A stretch of 13,132 nt of DNA from JASFUX01 sp050050115 (GTDB taxonomy: Bacteria; Pseudomonadota; Alphaproteobacteria; Caulobacterales; Maricaulaceae). The first letter of the stretch is position 1. Every line of letters starts with the position of its first letter. The translations under genes were made by a program, and so were the position numbers. Shown here in pieces: positions 6,784 to 13,132 of the stretch. Location: NCBI GenBank assembly GCA_050050115.1, contig JASFUX010000078.1:1-13132 (forward strand), written 5' to 3'. The notes beneath the pieces are model-generated. The model was not told the origin of the DNA. It was given only the letters and a program-made list of their open reading frames with translations, and made no database searches.

Positions 6784-7185
6784 ATGCTTGCCGAGAACGT
6801 GTGGACCGCTCACGGAGCCGAGTGGCGTCTAACGGGCGTGGTGACGCGCGAGGAGATCGACGAACTGAATCGGGCGTTCACCAACGACCCCCGTTCGGAT
6901 CACGCGCGCTACCAGCTGCTCGACCTGCGCGACGTGCCCCGTATCGACATGACCATGGGCGACGCGCAGATGGTCGGCGCCTACGACGCGGCTCAAAGCC
7001 TGTCCACGCCGGCGATCCGCGTCGCGATCCTGACGCCGGATGATCGCTTCGACGACCTCATCGCCGGCTACGCGGAGATGCTCGAGGGCGGAAGCTGGAC
7101 CGTGCGCGCCTTCACCGACGAAGCCGAGGCGCGCGCCTGGATCAGTCAGGCCGCCGCGCGAGAGCCTCGAAAGGCTCGTACGTAG
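6784..7185 (+). CDS. SpoIIAA/STAS-like protein of unknown role
   Basis: The product is 133 residues with alternating strands and helices. A strand-rich N-terminus (VWTAHGAEWRLTGVVTREEIDEL) is followed by YQLLDLRDVPRIDMT, then IRVAILTPDDRFDDLIAGYAEML, and a C-terminal FTDEAEARAWI. That last motif is typical of the SpoIIAA-like/STAS-SEC14 fold. The frame is open from 6703, but the ATG at 6784 is preceded by AGGGAGG at six bases, so the shorter protein is the real product. No phosphorylatable STAS serine can be assigned and no partner kinase or sigma factor is adjacent, so an anti-sigma role should not be assumed. A 6-bp inverted repeat, CTGAAG-N9-CTTCAG, lies upstream at 6676-6696 and could be an operator. 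Confidence 0.8.
   Translation: MLAENVWTAHGAEWRLTGVVTREEIDELNRAFTNDPRSDHARYQLLDLRDVPRIDMTMGDAQMVGAYDAAQSLSTPAIRVAILTPDDRFDDLIAGYAEMLEGGSWTVRAFTDEAEARAWISQAAAREPRKART
7162..7177 (+). terminator. GC-rich tetraloop hairpin at the end of the SpoIIAA-like gene
   Basis: GAGCCT-CGAA-AGGCTC forms a perfect 6-bp stem with a stable tetraloop in the last codons of the gene, between two convergent genes. No T-tract follows, so it is at best a weak terminator or a 3'-end stabiliser. Confidence 0.28.
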
Positions 7186-7201
7186 CGGCGTTCGCTGCAG
7201 C

Positions 7202-8488
7202 TCAGGCGAAGCGCTCGAGGGCGGGATCGAGCACCAGATCTCTTGGCGTCAGCGGGCGCGCCAGCGACAGGCCTTCAATCGTCCGTGCGCGCGAGAGCGC
7301 CACGTAAGCCTGCCCCGACGCGAAGGCGCCGCGGCCGAGGTCCACCCGCACGTCGTCGAGAGTCAGGCCTTGAGACTTGTGGATCGTGATCGCCCAGGCC
7401 GGCTGCAACGGCGCCTGGCGGTAGCTGCCGACCACGACGGGCTGGACCTTGTCGTCGACCACCTCGTAGCGGATCGACTCCCAGGTGACCGGATCGACGA
7501 TCACCGCCTCGGGCTTGCCGTCGAAGAGCACCTGCACCCTGCCCTCGTGCAGCGCGAGCACCGTGCCCAGAGACCCGTTGACGAAGCGCCCCATCGGATC
7601 GTTGCGCACGGCCATGACGCGCGCGCGGGGTTTCAGCTCGAGGATCTGCGGCGCCGGCAGTCGGTCCTGGCCGAACTGATCGGCGATCTTGCCTTCGAGC
7701 ACGGTCGGGTCGCCCGGCAGCGCCTCGAGCCCGCGCGCGTTGTAAAGCTCGGCGAGCCGGTTGGTGGAGGTCAGCAGGATCGGCGCGGCGCTCGCCCGGT
7801 GCGGACCGGCGCAGCGCTCGTTCAGTTCCTCCACCGCCTCGGCGTCGCCGCCGCGCAGGCGGCCGAGCAGGTCGATGAACTCTTCATCGCTTTGTCTGTG
7901 CACGATCGACATCTCGATCGTCGTCGGGCTGGCCTCGCGCATCACCTGAGCGTCGAACGCGAAGGGGCTGCGGTAGCCGGCGTCATGCAGCACGTGCGCG
8001 TCTCGGTCGGCGACGACGGGCGGCAGCTGCAGGAAGTCGCCGAAAAACACCACCTGGACATCGCCGAACGGCGCATCGACCCCGCGAGCGGCGCGCAAGG
8101 TCCGGTCCATCGCGTCGATGAGGTCGGCGCGGACCATCGAGACCTCGTCAACGAGCAAGAGGTCGAGCGCCTTCAAGAGCTTGCGCTTGACCCGGCGAGC
8201 GACGATCTGCGGCCCCGCGCCGTGCGGCGGCAGCGAGAAGAACGAATGGATCGTCTGGCCGCCGGCGCTCAATGCGGCGAGGCCTGTAGGCGCGACGACG
8301 GCGGTCTCCCGGCCGCTCGATTGGGCGATGTGGCGCAGCAGCCGGGTCTTGCCGGTGCCCGCGCGGCCCAGGACGAACACTACCGGGTCGAGCGCGCCCA
8401 CGGCGTCGAGCACGCTCTGCGCGTCCGGATCGGCTTCGAAATCGCCGGCTTGAGGGGTTTCAGGCGCGTTCGCCAACACGTGCTCCAT
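7202..8488 (-). CDS. Pif1/RecD-like SF1B DNA helicase
   Basis: A helicase of 428 residues has all core SF1B motifs: Walker A GRAGTGKT at 41-48, a TPTGLAA-like stretch (APTGLAALSAGGQTIHSFF), Walker B LLVDEVSM with D114 and E115, motif III GDFLQLPPV at 150-158, VHRQSDEEF, ITIHKSQGLTLD with the IHKSQG motif at 369-374, and YVALSRAR from 395. It is predicted to be a 5'-to-3' ATP-dependent helicase acting on structured or stalled DNA. The length matches stand-alone bacterial Pif1-like proteins without accessory domains. It converges on the SpoIIAA-like gene (16 bp gap) and is divergent from the first response regulator across 148 bp. The ATG at 8488 has only a poor ribosome site. It looks like a housekeeping gene rather than part of a defence cassette. 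Confidence 0.93.
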   Translation of the reverse strand: MEHVLANAPETPQAGDFEADPDAQSVLDAVGALDPVVFVLGRAGTGKTRLLRHIAQSSGRETAVVAPTGLAALSAGGQTIHSFFSLPPHGAGPQIVARRVKRKLLKALDLLLVDEVSMVRADLIDAMDRTLRAARGVDAPFGDVQVVFFGDFLQLPPVVADRDAHVLHDAGYRSPFAFDAQVMREASPTTIEMSIVHRQSDEEFIDLLGRLRGGDAEAVEELNERCAGPHRASAAPILLTSTNRLAELYNARGLEALPGDPTVLEGKIADQFGQDRLPAPQILELKPRARVMAVRNDPMGRFVNGSLGTVLALHEGRVQVLFDGKPEAVIVDPVTWESIRYEVVDDKVQPVVVGSYRQAPLQPAWAITIHKSQGLTLDDVRVDLGRGAFASGQAYVALSRARTIEGLSLARPLTPRDLVLDPALERFA

Positions 8489-8551
8489 GAGACGCGATGC
8501 AACAACGATTCGCGAGCGATCCGCCCCGGGCGTCCGGCGGTTCGAACAGCG

Positions 8552-8566
8552 TTAGGGCTTCTTTAC
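8552..8566 (+). promoter_or_regulatory. Degenerate CtrA-like site upstream of response regulator 1
   Basis: TTAG-N7-TTAC has the spacing of the alphaproteobacterial CtrA box (TTAA-N7-TTAA) with one mismatch in each half. It lies about 70 bp before the first response-regulator gene, in the region shared with the divergent helicase gene. Confidence 0.25.
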
Positions 8567-8636
8567 CATGACGGCCTAGGCTCCTCATCTTCGCGACCAG
8601 CCGCCCGATCCGCCGAGACCGCGCCGGAGAGCCGCC

Positions 8637-9137
8637 TTGAGCAGCGTCCAGACCGCCCTTTCCAAGCTGCGCATCCTCATCCTCGAGGACAATTTGGCGA
8701 TGCGGTCGATTCTGCGGTCGATCCTCAACGGCCTGGGCTGCCACGACATCGCCGCCTGCGGCTCGATGATCGAGGCGCTCGAAGAGGCGACGCGGCTGAT
8801 GCCCGACATCATCTTGTGCGATTACCGCCTCGAAGACTACGACGGCGTCGAGTTCATCCACCAGCTGCGCGCCTCGCCCAACGACGGCCTGGCGATGACG
8901 CCGGTGATCATGGTCACCTCCTACACCAACCGCGACGCGATCATCGGCTACATCAACGCCGGCGCGGACGAGGTTCTGGCCAAGCCAGTCAGCGCCGAGG
9001 CGCTTTACGCCCGGATCGCTGCGGTGGTGAACCGCCGCCGGCCGTTTGTCCGTACAGGCGCCTATTTCGGTCCCGACCGGCGGCGCAAGGACATGCCGTA
9101 CGCGGCCGAAGAGCGGCGGACGGCCGAATGCGCCTGA
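8637..9137 (+). CDS. Single-domain response regulator with GPDRRR tail (copy 1)
   Basis: A receiver domain occupies about residues 10-135 of 166. The acidic pocket is E17-D18 in LILEDN, the phospho-acceptor is D62 in IILCDYRLED, the switch Thr is T94 in MVTSYT, and the lysine is K116 in VLAKPVS, so it should be phosphorylatable. There is no DNA-binding or enzymatic output domain. Instead a short basic tail has FVRTGAYFGPDRRR (137-150) and then EERR. The start is a TTG at 8637 with GGAGA seven bases upstream; no nearby in-frame ATG precedes the receiver. No histidine kinase is adjacent, so its phosphodonor is encoded elsewhere. It is followed after 134 bp by a clear paralogue. It probably works by protein contact, as CheY-like or phosphorelay proteins do. 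Confidence 0.93.
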   Translation: MSSVQTALSKLRILILEDNLAMRSILRSILNGLGCHDIAACGSMIEALEEATRLMPDIILCDYRLEDYDGVEFIHQLRASPNDGLAMTPVIMVTSYTNRDAIIGYINAGADEVLAKPVSAEALYARIAAVVNRRRPFVRTGAYFGPDRRRKDMPYAAEERRTAECA

Positions 9138-9160
9138 TTCGATGCGGCGACGGATAAACC

Positions 9161-9193
9161 TTAACAACACGCAAATTTAACCACCCTCGTTAA
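9161..9193 (+). promoter_or_regulatory. TTAA cluster in the response regulator 2 promoter
   Basis: Three TTAA tetramers occur at 9161, 9177 and 9190 within 33 bp of otherwise GC-rich DNA, each in a TTAAC or GTTAA context. Half-site spacings are 12 and 9 bp, not the canonical 7, so CtrA binding is suggestive only. The cluster lies 80-110 bp upstream of the second regulator's start. Confidence 0.3.
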
Positions 9194-9203
9194 GACGGGT
9201 TCA

Positions 9204-9236
9204 GCACGTTTGGCGTACCAATCGCCTTTAGCGTGC
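9204..9236 (+). repeat. Imperfect dyad in the leader of response regulator 2
   Basis: GCACG (9204-9208) pairs with CGTGC (9232-9236), and GGCG (9212-9215) with CGCC (9223-9226), leaving asymmetric internal bulges and a 7-base loop. It could be an operator or a 5'-leader hairpin. Confidence 0.3.
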
Positions 9237-9271
9237 AACAAGTGGCGAATTGAAAGGCGCCGTCCCGGCAG

Positions 9272-9820
9272 ATGCTTGAGAATCAACGCGTTCTCATTCT
9301 CGACGACAGTGCATCGATGCGCGAGATTCTGCGCTCGGTCGTCGACGGCCTCGGCTGCCGGGAGAAGATCGCGGTGGCCACGGTCGAACGCGCGCTTGAA
9401 GAGTTCCCCGAGTTCCGCCCCGATATCATCCTCTGCGACTACCACCTCGAGGACGGCGCCGCGGGCCTCGACTTCGTGCGTGAGCTGCGGATGTCGCCTG
9501 ATGACGAGATCGCCAAGACGCCGATCATTCTCATTACGTCGTTCACGGAACCCGCCGCCTTGCGTGAAGCGGTGAACGCCGGCGTTGACGAGATTCTGGC
9601 CAAGCCGCTCAGCGTCAAAGCGCTTTGCGAGCGCCTCCACGCGGTGATGCACAACCGCCGCGCCTTCATCAGGACGGAGCACTACGTCGGCCCCGACCGC
9701 CGCCGCCACGCCGCGCACATCGAATTTGAAGATCGCCGCAAGGCCGATGTGATCGCTCCCGACCCCGTCCCTGAAACCGAGACCGACGCGACGGCGCCGC
9801 CGAAGGCGGCCAGCGGCTAA
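9272..9820 (+). CDS. Single-domain response regulator with GPDRRR tail (copy 2)
   Basis: A receiver domain (about residues 4-128 of 182) has D11-D12 in LILDDS, phospho-acceptor D56 in IILCDYHLED, T89 in LITSFT, and K111 in ILAKPLS. It aligns along its length with the preceding gene, including GLGC, PDIILCDY, LED, the NAG.DE.LAKP block, and the tail F(V/I)RT..Y(F/V)GPDRRR (here GPDRRR at 140-145) followed by an ED/EE-RR motif. It then adds an acidic, proline-rich C-terminus (PDPVPETETDATAPP). The ATG at 9272 has no strong ribosome site. It is an orphan regulator without output domain or adjacent kinase. It converges on the next gene with 10 bp between stops. Confidence 0.94.
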   Translation: MLENQRVLILDDSASMREILRSVVDGLGCREKIAVATVERALEEFPEFRPDIILCDYHLEDGAAGLDFVRELRMSPDDEIAKTPIILITSFTEPAALREAVNAGVDEILAKPLSVKALCERLHAVMHNRRAFIRTEHYVGPDRRRHAAHIEFEDRRKADVIAPDPVPETETDATAPPKAASG

Positions 9821-9830
9821 AGCCCGGCGC

Positions 9831-10322
9831 TCAGTCGGCCGTCCATACCTCGCGCACCGCGCCGTCCCAGAAGTAGGCGACGACCGCGCCCTCGGGCTGA
9901 GCGACCTCGATGTAGCTGCCGCCGGTGGCGAAGGTTTCCTGCGCTCCGTCGCCGGGCCCGGCCGCGGTTCCGGTCACCGCATCGCCGGTCCTGCACGAGA
10001 GCGCCGGCTCGACCCAGCGCACGCTCTCGCTCAATCGCTGCCAGCCGTAGCCCTCGTCCGTCTCGTACATGACGACCAGCTCGTGACCGCGCTCGCCCGA
10101 CCTTGAATCTGCGGCGCCTAGCGCCGCGGGCGCGAAGATCGCCAGGTCGCCGCGTCCGTCGTGGTTCCAGTCGAGACGGCAGATCTGGGCTTCGGTCGTG
10201 TCCTGCGCCGGCGGCCGCAGCGCCTCCGGCTCAGCGCCGCCTGCGCCCGCCACGGCGACGAATGCGCTCGTGGTCGCCAGAAGCAGCCGCGCCGTCACCG
10301 TTCGATCGAAACGCTCGCGCAT
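9831..10322 (-). CDS. Small secreted protein with one EF-hand/FG-GAP-like calcium loop
   Basis: I do not recognise this protein as a named family. The 163 residues begin with a signal peptide (RTVTARLLLATTSAFVAVAGAGGA), so it is exported. The mature part has CRLDWNHDGRGDLAIFAP, where D51, N53, D55 and D59 make a DxNxDGxxD loop typical of FG-GAP/VCBS or dockerin calcium sites. C48 and C110 could form a disulphide. The C-terminus GAVVAYFWDGAVREVWTAD looks like a compact beta-rich end. AGGAG lies nine bases before the ATG. It sits 45 bp downstream of the exported amidohydrolase on the same strand and may be cotranscribed. A single loop is too little to assign a beta-propeller. Confidence 0.68.
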   Translation of the reverse strand: MRERFDRTVTARLLLATTSAFVAVAGAGGAEPEALRPPAQDTTEAQICRLDWNHDGRGDLAIFAPAALGAADSRSGERGHELVVMYETDEGYGWQRLSESVRWVEPALSCRTGDAVTGTAAGPGDGAQETFATGGSYIEVAQPEGAVVAYFWDGAVREVWTAD

Positions 10323-10367
10323 GATGGCCGGCTCCTTGTGGCGGGACGGGGTCGCGCGGCGAAAGCT

Positions 10368-11834
10368 CTAGTCCGCCTCGCGGTAGTCGAGCGGCGGATC
10401 GCGGTCGCCGAGCAGCGGCCGGTACGTGAAGCCGCGGCCGCGCCGGTCCTCGAACTCGCCGCGCACCCGCGCGCGCAAGCTTTCGTCCATCAGCAGGTCC
10501 GTCGCGGTCAGCGCCAGCGCCTTGGCCGCCACTTCCATGCCCTTGTGCCCGACAGAAGAGCCGCTCGCGGCGACGGCCTGCCAGCTGTGCGCCGCGGTGC
10601 CCGGCGCCCAGGTCGCCGCGCGCATCCCGCCCGTCGGCGCAACCCAGGAGACGTCGCCGACGTCGGTCGACCCGTACGTCTGGCGCAGCCGGTAGTCCTG
10701 CACGCTCGAGGGGTTGTGACCGATCGGCGCGCCGTCCATCGTCGACTGCAGCGCCCGCACGAACGCCGCCTCGTCTGCGGTGTAGTTGATGTCGCTGACC
10801 GTCAGCAGATTGCGGTGCAGCTGCGCCTGCAACGTCTCGTTCGGCAACAGCGCGAGGTTGCCGTGCATAACCTCGACCGACACCTCGGTCTCGGTGCCCA
10901 TGGCCGCCGCCTCGGCGGCGCGCACCACCCGGTCCCACAGGTGCTCGAGCTCGCGCACGTCGGGATGGCGCACGTAGTAGTAGACCTCGGCGTGATCGGG
11001 CACGACGTTGGGCGCCGAGCCGCCGCTGGTGATCACGTAGTGGATGCGCGCGTCGGACGGCATGTGCTCGCGCATCATGTTGACCATGAAATCCATCGCC
11101 TCGACGCCGTCCAAGGCCGAGCGGCCGCGTTCGGGCGCGCCGGCGGCGTGCGCGGAGACGCCGGTGAAGGTGAACCGCGCCGAGCGGTTGGCGAGGTTGT
11201 TCGCCGGGCTCGCCGAGTTCTCGTCGTCAGGGTGCCAGTGCAGCACGGCGTCGACGTCGTCGAACACGCCGGCGCGCGCCATGTAGACCTTGCCCGAGCC
11301 GCCCTCTTCGGCGGGCGTTCCGTAGACTCGGATCTCGCCGGCGGTGTCGGTCTCGTCCATCCAGGCCGCGACCGCGATCGCGGCTTCGACCGAACCGGCG
11401 CCGAAGAGGTTGTGCCCGCAGGCGTGGCCGGCGTCGCGCGCCGGCAGGATCGCACGCTCGGGCGTACGGTCCTGGCTGATGCCCGGCAAGGCGTCGAACT
11501 CGGCGAGCACGCCGATGACGCCGCCGCCCTGCCCGCGCCGGTAGGTCGCGCGGAAAGCGGTGGGAAGCCCAGCGATCCCCGCTTCGACGTCGAAGCCGGC
11601 CAGGGCGAGGCGGTTCTGCAAAAGCTCCGAGCTCAAGTGTTCCTGATAGCCGAGTTCGGCGAGGTCCCAGATCCGGTCGGCCAGATCGTTGGTGATCTCG
11701 CGGTCGGCCTCGATCGCCTCGACAATGATGGCGTAGTCGCGCTCGTCCGCCGCCGCTCTTATTGGCAGGGCCGCAGTCGCCAGCATCGCCGCGCAGACGG
11801 CGCCCGCGCCCCAAGCCGCATTGTTGTTCTGCAT
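10368..11834 (-). CDS. Exported M20-family amidohydrolase, AbgB-like
   Basis: A zinc peptidase-fold protein of 488 residues has HACGHN (H137, C139, H141), GTPAEEGG with E176/E177 as catalytic base and ligand, HWHP (H199/H201), a lid/dimerisation segment beginning near FTGVSAHAAG (about 224-340), and the distal ligand H430 in VGHKGM. Length and STDVGDVSW resemble AbgB, the p-aminobenzoyl-glutamate hydrolase subunit. Unlike cytosolic AbgB, it starts with a hydrophobic GAVCAAMLATAALPIRAAAD segment, so it is probably exported and acts on periplasmic N-acyl or peptide-like substrates. The start is supported by GGAGG five bases before the ATG. No AbgA or AbgT partner is nearby. The true substrate is unknown. 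Confidence 0.92.
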   Translation of the reverse strand: MQNNNAAWGAGAVCAAMLATAALPIRAAADERDYAIIVEAIEADREITNDLADRIWDLAELGYQEHLSSELLQNRLALAGFDVEAGIAGLPTAFRATYRRGQGGGVIGVLAEFDALPGISQDRTPERAILPARDAGHACGHNLFGAGSVEAAIAVAAWMDETDTAGEIRVYGTPAEEGGSGKVYMARAGVFDDVDAVLHWHPDDENSASPANNLANRSARFTFTGVSAHAAGAPERGRSALDGVEAMDFMVNMMREHMPSDARIHYVITSGGSAPNVVPDHAEVYYYVRHPDVRELEHLWDRVVRAAEAAAMGTETEVSVEVMHGNLALLPNETLQAQLHRNLLTVSDINYTADEAAFVRALQSTMDGAPIGHNPSSVQDYRLRQTYGSTDVGDVSWVAPTGGMRAATWAPGTAAHSWQAVAASGSSVGHKGMEVAAKALALTATDLLMDESLRARVRGEFEDRRGRGFTYRPLLGDRDPPLDYREAD

Positions 11835-11973
11835 GCCCGCCTCCGCCGCGCCAGCAGTCGCTCCCGAGTCGCCGACCAGACTAAGGCGCAGAGCGGTCGC
11901 CGCAAGGCTCGAAGGCCGCGGATGGCTGATTTGTCACGACCTAATTGCTCTTCTGGTTAAGACCGCGACCGAC

Positions 11974-12315
11974 TCAGGAGCGCACTGCGTCCTTGACCAG
12001 TGGGGCGTGCGGCGTGGAGGCGAGCTTGACGAACACCCGGTCCTCCCGCCGGATGAAGCGCTCGGCCTGGGCGAACGCATAACTCTCGCGGCCCAGCGGA
12101 TCGGCTGCAAGACGCTCCTTGTACGCCTCATAGGCCGCCAGCGACGGCAGCGTATAGATTCCGTATGCCGTGCTCGCCGAACCCTCGTGCGGAGCGAAGT
12201 AGCCGACGAGGTCGGCCCCGCAGCGCGGGATCGCCTGTCCCCAGTTGCGCGCATAGGTTTCGAACGCCTCGCGCCGGTTGGGATCGATGTCGTAGGTGAT
12301 GACACAGGTGATCAT
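11974..12315 (-). CDS. NIPSNAP-family protein
   Basis: A protein of 113 residues with a ferredoxin-like (dimeric alpha-beta barrel) pattern has MITCVITYDIDPNRREAFETYARNW, then GADLVGYFAPHEGSASTAYGIYTLPSLAAYEAYKERL, and a C-terminal REDRVFVKL. This is the NIPSNAP/EthD-like fold, whose bacterial members are small enzymes or binding proteins of largely unknown role. An in-frame TTG precedes the ATG by one codon. GGAGG lies five bases before the ATG and only two before the TTG, so the ATG at 12313-12315 is the start. It is divergent from an ArsR regulator across 70 bp containing a palindrome, so it is the likely regulated target. Confidence 0.88.
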   Translation of the reverse strand: MITCVITYDIDPNRREAFETYARNWGQAIPRCGADLVGYFAPHEGSASTAYGIYTLPSLAAYEAYKERLAADPLGRESYAFAQAERFIRREDRVFVKLASTPHAPLVKDAVRS

Positions 12316-12350
12316 CAAAGCCTCCCTTGCAGTCGGCTCGGCATAGCAGC

Positions 12351-12379
12351 TTGTCGTGCGGATACGGTTCGATTAATGT
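12351..12379 (+). promoter_or_regulatory. Possible promoter of the ArsR gene giving a leaderless mRNA
   Basis: TTGTCG (12351-12356) and TAATGT (12374-12379) are 17 bp apart. Transcription would begin about seven bases later, at the A of the ATG. No ribosome-binding site precedes this ATG, which agrees with a leaderless transcript. The -10 match is weak. Confidence 0.33.
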
Positions 12380-12384
12380 CGAAC
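12367..12384. promoter_or_regulatory. Perfect palindrome, probable ArsR operator
   Basis: GTTCGA-TTAATG-TCGAAC has 6-bp arms that are exact complements around a 6-bp spacer, typical of sites bound by dimeric winged-helix ArsR proteins. It sits between the divergent NIPSNAP and ArsR genes and ends one base before the ArsR ATG. Bound repressor would cover the -10 and start region, implying autorepression and probably control of the NIPSNAP gene. Confidence 0.6.
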
Positions 12385-12385
12385 T

Positions 12386-13060
12386 ATGAAAGAAGGTCCC
12401 GACATCTCGCACGTCGCCGCGCTCATCGGTGACCCGGCTCGGGCGAACATGCTCGCCGCGCTGCTTGACGGCCGGGCGCTGACCGCAAGCGAGCTGGCCG
12501 CCTGCGCCGGGATCACCAAGCAGACCGCGTCGAGCCACCTCGCCAAGCTGCGCGCGGGCGCGCTCGTGGCGCAGGAGGTCCAGGGCCGGCACCGCTACTT
12601 CCGCCTTCACGACGCCGACGTCGGCGATGCGCTCGAGGCGCTGATGGGCGTCGCGGCGAAACGGAGCGGCATGCGCACGCGGACGGGGCCGAAGGACCCG
12701 GCGCTCAGGAAAGCGCGGGTCTGCTACGACCACCTCGCCGGCGAGCTAGCGGTGCACATGTTCGACCGGATGACCGCGCGCGGCTGGATCAAGAGCGCGA
12801 ACGGCTCGGTCGAGCTGACCCGCGCGGGAGAGCGCGCGCTCTCGACGTTCGGGCTCAACTTGGCGCCGCTCGCCGCGGCGCGCCGGCCGATGTGCCGGCC
12901 GTGTCTCGATTGGTCGATGCGCCGCCATCATCTCGCCGGCGGGCTCGGCGGCGCGCTGTTGGACGCCTTCTTCGCCCGCAAATGGGCGCGCCGCGGCGAG
13001 GGCCGGATCATCGCCTTCTCGCCCAAGGGCGAAGAGGCTTTCCGCAGCTGGCTGGGCTGA
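12386..13060 (+). CDS. ArsR-family transcriptional regulator with C-terminal cysteine-containing domain
   Basis: The regulator is 224 residues, roughly double a minimal ArsR protein. The winged helix-turn-helix spans about residues 5-80: DPARANMLAALLDGRALTASELA, recognition helix ITKQTASSHLAKL (43-55), and the wing around VAQEVQGRHRYFRL. The C-terminal extension carries RVCYDHLAGELAV with C113 and RPMCRPCLDWSMRRHHLAGGLG with C170 and C173, conserved in a long ArsR subgroup as I recall it. These cysteines may bind metal or sense oxidants, but the ligand cannot be deduced. The ATG at 12386 has no ribosome site and directly follows a palindrome, suggesting a leaderless, autoregulated gene. It is divergent from the NIPSNAP gene. 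Confidence 0.92.
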   Translation: MKEGPDISHVAALIGDPARANMLAALLDGRALTASELAACAGITKQTASSHLAKLRAGALVAQEVQGRHRYFRLHDADVGDALEALMGVAAKRSGMRTRTGPKDPALRKARVCYDHLAGELAVHMFDRMTARGWIKSANGSVELTRAGERALSTFGLNLAPLAAARRPMCRPCLDWSMRRHHLAGGLGGALLDAFFARKWARRGEGRIIAFSPKGEEAFRSWLG

Positions 13061-13132
13061 CGCCAAGGCTTTGTTCAGGACATCAGGCGCCAGGGTCTCG
13101 ACTTCCGTCCCGGCGCTCGCCACCTTCAGCGG
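13061..13132. other. Right-edge sequence without a supportable gene
   Basis: A minus-strand frame (PLKVASAGTEVETLAPDV...) looks protein-like here but has no stop before 12746, deep inside the ArsR gene. It is probably an antisense reading, though the tail of an overlapping neighbour cannot be excluded. Confidence 0.3.

Noticed and set aside
5781..7043. Long plus-strand open frame opposite the cyclase gene
   Set aside because: It is antisense to a gene with clear motifs and a good ribosome site, and shows no recognisable domain of its own.
7040..9157. Long plus-strand open frame of about 700 codons
   Set aside because: It lies antisense to the Pif1-like helicase and out of frame with response regulator 1. 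Its composition is Arg/Ala/His-rich without domain motifs, a usual by-product of GC-rich coding DNA.
10161..11960. Long plus-strand open frame of about 600 codons opposite the amidohydrolase
   Set aside because: It is antisense to an M20 gene with full metal motifs; the translation is Arg/His/Val-rich and featureless.
12316..12318. TTG as the NIPSNAP start
   Set aside because: Only two bases separate it from GGAGG; the following ATG has ideal spacing.
1..13132. CRISPR array, insertion sequence, integrase or rRNA
   Set aside because: No regularly spaced repeats, transposase or integrase motifs, or rRNA sequence were seen on either strand. The integrase of the proposed island would have to lie beyond the left edge.

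Overview
The window looks like chromosomal DNA from a free-living alphaproteobacterium. The right-hand 10 kb is GC-rich: six 60-base rows counted by hand average about 65% GC. Clues to the lineage are two single-domain response regulators with a GPDRRR tail, an exported AbgB-like amidohydrolase, a NIPSNAP/ArsR pair, and TTAA-rich promoter DNA of the kind bound by CtrA in this class. The genus cannot be fixed from what is visible.

Region A (1-2511) holds three minus-strand genes, each overlapping the next by ATGA. In transcription order they are a Cap4/DUF4297-like nuclease effector, a small middle component, and a DUF3732-type SMC/ABC ATPase that runs off the left edge. This is the layout of an ABC three-component (ABC-3C) conflict or anti-phage system and is the main item of interest. 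The region is lower in GC (seven hand-counted rows average about 56%). It lies on the 3' side of a complete tRNA-Arg(CCT) gene at 2775-2851, the usual integration side for genomic islands.

Region B (2449-2986) contains the leader of the defence operon, a possible repeat remnant, the tRNA and its promoter.

Region C (2987-6569) is metabolic: a HAD phosphatase converging on an exported PhoA-family alkaline phosphatase, then a cyclase-family hydrolase whose metal motif departs from the classic form.

Region D (6784-9820) has a SpoIIAA/STAS-like protein, a Pif1-like SF1B helicase, and two tandem orphan response regulators that are clearly paralogous.

Region E (9831-13060) has a small secreted protein with one calcium-loop-like motif, an exported AbgB-like M20 amidohydrolase, and a divergent NIPSNAP/ArsR pair. 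A perfect palindrome abuts the ArsR start codon and is a good candidate autoregulatory operator. The last 72 bases show no supportable gene.
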